Positions 6,345 to 6,609 of a stretch of DNA of 6,609 bases are shown here, one piece after another; the first letter of the stretch is position 1; the number at the start of each line of letters is the position of its first letter. The notes under the pieces are model-generated. The model was not told the DNA's origin. It was given only the letters and a program-made list of their open reading frames with translations, and made no database searches. The stretch comes from Bacteroidota bacterium (GTDB taxonomy: Bacteria; Bacteroidota; Bacteroidia; Chitinophagales; Chitinophagaceae): assembly GCA_028877045.1 (NCBI GenBank), contig JAGWPQ010000045.1, positions 1 through 6,609 on the forward strand, in the 5' to 3' direction. Both the position numbers and the translations under genes were made by a program.

Positions 6345-6388
6345 AGCCCGAATAAAATCGGACCGAACATTTTAAAGCAAGTTGAATT

Positions 6389-6609
6389 ATGACATTTGAA
6401 GAATTAGTACGGGATCATTCTGCTGAAATGATTGAAAAATTAGCAACATGGATCCTGAATGAAACATCTGTTGACATTCGTTTTGATTGCCTTGATGAAG
6501 ATCAATGGTCGATCGTTACGATGTACCAATACGAAGAAGATAAAGAGCTGTCGCTGCGATTGCATCTCAAAGACCGCTACGACCTTTATTTTGGTTATTA
6601 TGATGATGA
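6389..6609 (+). CDS. Small acidic protein of unknown function, 3' end cut
   Basis: An ATG at 6389 opens a frame of 73 full codons that is still open at the window end, so the total length is unknown. I do not recognise the family. The visible part is acidic and opens with a predicted helix (TFEELVRDHSAEMIEKLATWILNE). It continues with a strand (VDIRFDC), an acidic turn (LDEDQW) and further strands (SIVTMYQY and DLYFGYY). No signal peptide or membrane segment is seen, so a cytoplasmic protein is likely. Support for it being real comes from an uninterrupted frame with gene-like composition and two promoter-like elements just upstream (6221-6248, 6337-6344). The start has no Shine-Dalgarno sequence. 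It is divergent from prfC, separated by the 376-base gap. Confidence 0.7.
   Translation, partial: MTFEELVRDHSAEMIEKLATWILNETSVDIRFDCLDEDQWSIVTMYQYEEDKELSLRLHLKDRYDLYFGYYDD

Overview
The window looks like a piece of a Bacteroidota chromosome, most likely from the Chitinophagales/Sphingobacteriia side. The support is AT-rich DNA, genes without Shine-Dalgarno sequences, several matches to the TAnnTTTG -7 promoter element typical of this phylum, a CBM9-DUF5916 outer-membrane protein (a family characteristic of Bacteroidota) and short 7-bp degenerate repeats. The family-level placement is inference. No plasmid, phage, insertion-sequence or CRISPR hallmark is visible, so this reads as ordinary chromosomal backbone with some interesting non-coding DNA.

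Layout. Bases 1-441 (+) hold the 3' part of a Nudix hydrolase cut by the window edge. Bases 592-891 (+) encode a small alpha/beta protein that resembles the GhoS/DUF2622 family; it is followed by a strong intrinsic terminator at 984-1028. Bases 1083-3311 (+) encode a secreted CBM9-DUF5916 protein. It meets, stop codon against stop codon in the hexamer TTATAA, the leftward gene for a YpdA-type FAD/NAD(P)H disulfide reductase (3306-4307). Upstream of that on the same strand lies prfC, peptide chain release factor 3 (4426-6012). After a 376-base gap a rightward gene begins at 6389 and runs off the window; it encodes a small acidic protein I do not recognise.

The genes do not form one pathway. 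Nudix pyrophosphatase and YpdA-type reductase are housekeeping or stress functions, RF3 recycles class-I release factors on the ribosome, and the DUF5916 protein sits in the outer membrane with unknown function.

The non-coding signals are the most interesting part. (1) A 7-bp tandem repeat lies inside the ypdA reading frame, placed so that gain or loss of one unit would create a stop almost at once. (2) A second, degenerate 7-bp repeat family forms an imperfect inverted repeat in the prfC leader. (3) The 6013-6388 gap contains a terminator-like hairpin on the minus strand with no annotated gene in front of it. It is preceded by two more closely packed hairpins and a perfect -7 box, which together look like a roughly 75-nt unannotated small RNA. 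(4) Two perfect -7 boxes of opposite orientation overlap in one palindrome in the same gap.
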